Shown one piece after another: positions 62,166 to 64,000 of a stretch of 64,000 nucleotides of DNA. The DNA is from Caldimonas tepidiphila (GTDB lineage: Bacteria > Pseudomonadota > Gammaproteobacteria > Burkholderiales > Burkholderiaceae_C). How positions within the stretch are numbered: position 1 is the first letter of the stretch; every line of letters begins with the position of its first letter. A program made the translations under genes and the position numbers. Under the pieces are notes generated by a model, which was not told the origin of the DNA, made no database searches, and saw nothing but the letters and a program-made list of their open reading frames with translations. Where the stretch lies: positions 124,001 to 188,000 of the forward strand of contig NZ_QXMG01000001.1 of NCBI RefSeq assembly GCF_003569765.1, given 5' to 3'.

Positions 62166-64000
62166 TCAGTTGCGCACCGGCTTGCCGGTCTGCAGGAAGC
62201 CCATCACGCGCTCCTGGGTCTTGGGGTGCTCGAGCAGCGCGCAGAAGTGCCTGCGCTCGAGCGCCATCAGGTAGTCCTCGGTGACCATCGAACCCGGCTC
62301 GACCTCGCCGCCGCAGACCACGTCGGCGATGCAGCTCGCGATGTGGTAGTCGTGGGCGCTGATGAAGCCGCCGTCGCGCATGTTGACGAGCTGCCCCATG
62401 ATCGTCGCCTTGCCCGAGCGGCCAGCGACCGGGAAGGGGCGGCGGTGCGGCGCGCGCCAGCCGCTGGCGAACAGCGCCTTGGCCTGCGCGATCGCGACGA
62501 ACAGCAGCTCGTCCTTGTTCGGCACGATCACGTCGTCCTCGAGCAGGTAGCCGATCTTGCGCGCCTCGACGGCGCTGGTCGCGACGCGCGCGGTGGCCGC
62601 GCTCGTGAAGCCGTCCTTCACGAAGGTCAGGAGGTCCGCCGCGGCGTTGCCGGCCGAGGCCATCTCGGCCGCGCGCCGCGCGATGTAGGTCAGGCCGCCG
62701 CCGCCCGGGATCAGGCCGATGCCGACCTCGACCAGGCCGACGTAGCTCTCCATCGCCGCGACGCGGCGGCTGCAGTGCACCGCCATCTCGCAGCCGCCGC
62801 CGAGTGCCATGCCGCGCAGCGCCGCGACGGTGGGCACGTTGGCGTAGCGCAGCCGCAGCACCAGGTCCTGCAGCTTCTTCTCCTCGGGCTCGATCGCCTT
62901 GGCGCCGCCGGCCATGAAGGCGGGCAGCATCGACTGCAGGTCCGCGCCGGCCGAGAAGGGTTCGTTGGGCGACCAGATCACGACGCCCTGGAATCGCTCC
63001 TCGGCGAGGTCGATCGCGCGGTTCAGGCCCGCGACCACGCCCGGGCCGATCACGTGCATCTTGGTCTTGATCGTGGCGATCACGACCTCGTCGTCGAGCG
63101 TCCACAGGCGGATCGACTCGTCCTCGTGCAGCGTGGTGCCGGCGGTGGCCGCATCGGCGCCCTCCGAGCCGATGACGGTCTCGGGGAAATGCTGGCGGCG
63201 GTAGACGGCGAGGTCGCTGCGCGGCACGTAGCGTCCCTGCGCCGGGCTCCACGAACCTTCCGCCGTATGCACACCGCTGCGCCCGTCGAAGACCCAGTCG
63301 GGCAGCGGCGCGGTCGACAGCGCCTTGCCGGCCTCGATGTCCTCCCGCACCCACTGCGCGACCTGCTGCCAGCCGGCCTGCTGCCACAGCTCGAAGGGGC
63401 CCTGCTTCCAGCCGAAGCCCCAGCGGATCGCGAAGTCGACGTCGCGCGCCGAGTCGGCGATGGCCTCGAGGTGCACGGCGACGTAGTGGAAGGCGTCGCG
63501 CAGGATGGCCCAGACGAACTGGGCCTGCGGGTTGCTCGACTCGCGCAGCAGCTTCAGGCGCTCGGCGGGCGGCTTCTTCAGGATGCGCTCGACGATCGGG
63601 TCGGCCTTGGCGCCGGCGGGCACGTAGTCGGCCTTCGCGGGGTCGAGCCGCAGGATGTCCTTGCCGACCTTCTTGTAGAAGCCCGCGCCGCTCTTCTGGC
63701 CGAGCGCGCCCTTGTCGATCAGCGCGGCGAGCACCGGCGGCGTCGCGTAGCTCGCGTAGAAGGGGTCGTCCTGCAGGTTGTCCTGCAGCGTGCGGATCAC
63801 GTGCGCCATCGTGTCGAGGCCCACCACGTCCGCGGTGCGGAAGGTGCCGGAGCTCGCGCGCCCCATCTTCTTGCCGGTGATGTCGTCGACCACGTCGTAG
63901 CCCAGGCCGAACTTCTGCGCCTCGTGGATGGTCGCGAGCATGCCGGCGATGCCGACGCGGTTGGCGATGAAGTTGGGCGTGTCCTTCGCGCGCACCACGC
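62166..64000 (-). CDS. 3-hydroxyacyl-CoA dehydrogenase / enoyl-CoA hydratase, 5' end missing
   Basis: About 611 residues are visible; the N-terminal NAD-binding part lies beyond the right edge. The visible part begins in VRAKDTPNFIANRVG, the junction of the dehydrogenase domains, continues through the C-terminal dehydrogenase domain, and ends with a crotonase domain (about 300-500 from the first visible residue, with GMALGGGCEMAVHCSR and VEVGIGLIPGGGG). The order dehydrogenase-then-hydratase is opposite to E. coli FadB and typical of Burkholderiales proteins of about 800 aa. With the thiolase it forms a beta-oxidation pair. Confidence 0.93.
   Translation of the reverse strand, partial: VVRAKDTPNFIANRVGIAGMLATIHEAQKFGLGYDVVDDITGKKMGRASSGTFRTADVVGLDTMAHVIRTLQDNLQDDPFYASYATPPVLAALIDKGALGQKSGAGFYKKVGKDILRLDPAKADYVPAGAKADPIVERILKKPPAERLKLLRESSNPQAQFVWAILRDAFHYVAVHLEAIADSARDVDFAIRWGFGWKQGPFELWQQAGWQQVAQWVREDIEAGKALSTAPLPDWVFDGRSGVHTAEGSWSPAQGRYVPRSDLAVYRRQHFPETVIGSEGADAATAGTTLHEDESIRLWTLDDEVVIATIKTKMHVIGPGVVAGLNRAIDLAEERFQGVVIWSPNEPFSAGADLQSMLPAFMAGGAKAIEPEEKKLQDLVLRLRYANVPTVAALRGMALGGGCEMAVHCSRRVAAMESYVGLVEVGIGLIPGGGGLTYIARRAAEMASAGNAAADLLTFVKDGFTSAATARVATSAVEARKIGYLLEDDVIVPNKDELLFVAIAQAKALFASGWRAPHRRPFPVAGRSGKATIMGQLVNMRDGGFISAHDYHIASCIADVVCGGEVEPGSMVTEDYLMALERRHFCALLEHPKTQERVMGFLQTGKPVRN

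Noticed and set aside
1-64000. tRNA, rRNA, CRISPR, insertion sequence, prophage or defence genes
   Set aside because: None recognised: no regularly spaced repeats, transposase or integrase motifs, and no tRNA-like cloverleaf noticed by eye.

Overview
The window is a very GC-rich, gene-dense stretch of chromosome. It most likely comes from a betaproteobacterium of the order Burkholderiales; a Comamonadaceae/Sphaerotilaceae-like genus is a guess below order level. The reasons are the aa3 oxidase cluster layout (ctaC-ctaD-38-aa protein-ctaG-DUF2970-ctaE, then DUF2909 and SURF1-ctaA-ctaB-SCO), an rpoH gene behind a CIRCE element, YaeQ/DUF3429/DUF2244 proteins and orphan periplasmic binding proteins. 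I saw no rRNA, tRNA, insertion sequence, prophage or CRISPR array. Most of the window is ordinary core chromosome, with a few accessory transport and catabolic operons.

Layout. 1-7952 (minus): a cell-surface glycan operon of flippase, acyltransferase, two glycosyltransferases, methyltransferase, sugar aminotransferase, phosphoglycosyl transferase and a truncated CapD/WbpM-type nucleotide-sugar enzyme. 8095-20800: mostly housekeeping (lysS, an FMN flavoprotein, UDP-glucose dehydrogenase, enoyl-CoA hydratase, M61 peptidase, dsbC with a UbiH-type hydroxylase, a MOSC protein, ychF, PhzF). 20886-24945: a TRAP transporter divergent from an IclR regulator. 25216-27899: two tandem paralogous Tat-exported ABC binding proteins without permeases. 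28074-29680: a DUF2231 protein and rpoH. 29765-39580: the complete cytochrome c oxidase structural and assembly cluster, including a 38-aa protein and a SCO-like second copper-chaperone candidate. 39749-41940: a BioC-like methyltransferase divergent from comF-trmL. 42098-52461: an Asp/Glu/hydantoin-type racemase, a complete Dpp/Opp-type ABC importer, an amidase, an M20-type N-carbamoyl hydrolase and a GntR/FCD regulator. 52587-56565: a CBS/DUF294 protein convergent with actP and its DUF485 partner. 56774-60060: YaeQ, a lysine-rich small protein, an ATM1-type ABC exporter and a YciA-type thioesterase. 60096-64000: beta-oxidation genes (an isomerase-like crotonase, a thiolase and a truncated FadB-type protein).

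How it works together. The oxidase cluster holds subunits I-III, heme A synthesis (CtaB, CtaA) and copper delivery (CtaG, SCO, SURF1 and a SCO-like anchored protein). The 42-52 kb region reads as one uptake-and-hydrolysis island for an amide- or carbamoyl-containing compound: import by the ABC system, hydrolysis by amidase and carbamoylase, stereochemical interconversion by the racemase and control by the GntR protein. The substrate cannot be named from sequence.

The most notable observations are the exact-consensus CIRCE site upstream of rpoH, the SCO-like protein with a C-x3-C...H triad, a racemase lacking its second catalytic cysteine, repeated ATTGCATACAA boxes before the ABC operon, and a perfect palindrome before one of the twin binding-protein genes. 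I did not find a convincing wholly new system.
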